64,000 nt of DNA from Gymnogyps californianus (lineage: Eukaryota; Chordata; Aves; Accipitriformes; Cathartidae), in contig NC_059500.1 of assembly GCF_018139145.2 (NCBI RefSeq), positions 25,153,437 through 25,217,436 on the forward strand, read 5' to 3'. Of the stretch, positions 62,781 to 64,000 are shown piece after piece (the stretch's first letter is position 1; every line of letters begins with the position of its first letter). A program made the position numbers and the translations under genes. The notes below the pieces were generated by a model. That model searched no databases. It was not told the DNA's origin and worked only from the letters and a program-made list of their open reading frames with translations.

Positions 62781-64000
62781 GAGAACATCTACTGGCTTGT
62801 TGGCATTAGGCTGTTATTAGTAGACTGGAAAAGCAGACTGAGAACATAAGCTAGAGTTTAGAGATCTTTTCAAAGTAAGGAAGTGAGCTTTTCACATATT
62901 GTCATCACGCAGAACCCAGTCCCAGACCTGGGCCTTTCTGGGACAGGTCACTAACAAACAGTATAAAAAGATGTCCCTTGCTGGGAAGATCTTAAAATTT
63001 TTGTGTGGTCAGTGGTCAAGGTTTGGCATTGAGACTGTAGGAGACTCCCCAAACACCCTCTTTTTTTGTCATTACCACTCTTTCTCAATGTAACTCAACA
63101 GTTTGTAAAACTTCCAAGTGGCCTCTGACAGGCATAAGTGGAACTTCAGTAGCACGTAGACCTTGCTGTTGGCTCACTGCCAAAGTCTACATCTGATTTT
63201 GTAAGACACTGAGTTTGTAAGTTTGAATTTCCACCATACCATACTTTGTAAAATCACCTGCCCTTTGCAAAGTGAACCCAACATAGATATTAAATGCTTC
63301 CAAAGCAGACTGATAACATATCTGCCACACAATTCATTCATTCATACCACTTTAATTGGTATAAATATGAGGCCAAAAATAATAAGCCATCAGACTTAAT
63401 GCTTCCACATTGGGCAGTTCCCACATAAAGGTCTACAGGGTAGGATGAATACTTGTTCTATGTGAGTTAGAAGGTTATTAAAACCTTGAGCCTACCCACC
63501 ATAGGAACCTTTTCAAATACTATTTGATCTTAAAGATGAATAGCGTTGTGTGGGAGTATAACAAGAGAATTCCGCCTCCTCCCCCCCCAAATCCTGTGAC
63601 CATAATCACAGAAATCAATTGTATAGCACGAATAAAGTATAAATAGGACATCTTTGGCACACATCAAAAAAAAGCACTCAACAATTCACTTGTTTAACTG
63701 AAAAGTTACTCTAAGCTCTGTCTCAGAACAACTAGAAGCAACTTGAAGAGATGCAATAGGAAAAAAATACCCTTGCTTCTTTTAGGACAGTTTGAACTTT
63801 TAACTTCTGAGAGCTTCCTTAAGATAGTTAATGAATTACATCTTTCTTTCAGTGGTTGATGAATGTGCACATTGAAGGCATAGTGTCTTATTATTTGCAT
63901 GAATATTTTTCTGAAAGTAGGAATTTTACTCTTGTGATGCTCCATAAACATTTAGGCTTCTCAACGTTCTAAGTTAATTAAGTTCTTCTTTGTTGCATAT

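Larger units (their letters stand above)
52453..64000. other. unique AT-rich non-coding DNA
   Basis: No gene can be supported. An 80-codon cysteine-bearing minus-strand frame (61,159-61,401) is unrecognised. A short GC-richer patch lies at about 56,180-56,330. Minor tandem duplications are at 57,707-57,757 and 62,074-62,127, and an A-rich run is at 62,757-62,780. Confidence 0.6.

Noticed and set aside
1..64000. CRISPR arrays, tRNA, rRNA, operons or prokaryotic mobile islands
   Set aside because: No regularly spaced repeats, RNA gene signatures or dense ORFs; the base composition and repeats are those of a bird nuclear genome.

Overview
The window reads as vertebrate nuclear DNA, almost certainly avian, from a gene-poor, AT-rich region (intergenic or deep intronic). 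Three repeats point to a bird. One is a 5'-truncated CR1 LINE ending in the bird-type octamer tail (ATTCTATG-like). The other two are solo endogenous-retrovirus LTRs with sequence hallmarks I recognise from neoavian genomes: one closes with a 'gctggggctaaaccacgaca'-type end, the other is GC-rich with an internal GAA tract and tandem units. No operons, ribosome-binding sites or dense ORFs are present, so this is not prokaryotic DNA.

Layout. Positions 1-13.2 kb are unique AT-rich sequence with one GC-richer patch (about 3.1-3.5 kb). A G/T-rich and C-rich quadruplex-prone segment lies at 13.3-13.7 kb. A small CR1 3' fragment is at 15.5 kb and a TGTTCA hexamer repeat at 16.9 kb. A solo LTR lies on the plus strand at 19,444-20,498. 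A CR1 copy on the minus strand at 22,441-22,923 has a probable target-site duplication. A GGTTT repeat is at 24.9 kb. A second solo LTR lies on the minus strand at 27,937-28,536. A GGGAA/GGCAA compound satellite is at 31.8 kb, a compact G-quadruplex motif at 36.3 kb and a 200-bp purine tract at 37.0-37.2 kb. An old CR1 relic is at about 38.5-38.9 kb, an RTE/BovB-like reverse-transcriptase relic on the minus strand at 46.1-46.4 kb and a GTTTT repeat at 52.4 kb. The remainder is unique AT-rich DNA.

No host protein-coding gene, rRNA, tRNA or CRISPR array could be supported. Nearly all open frames are short and look like chance; the longest ones fall in low-complexity tracts or inside an LTR. The points most worth a second look are: (1) the RTE-like relic, which keeps a 115-codon open frame across RT motifs B-D but has YADD changed to YAAD; (2) the CR1 copy flanked by 14-bp near-identical direct repeats; (3) strong G-quadruplex candidates; (4) several perfect hairpins and homeodomain-type palindromes in otherwise unexplained sequence; (5) two unrecognised ORFs (160 and 80 codons). 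I found no convincing novel multi-gene system.
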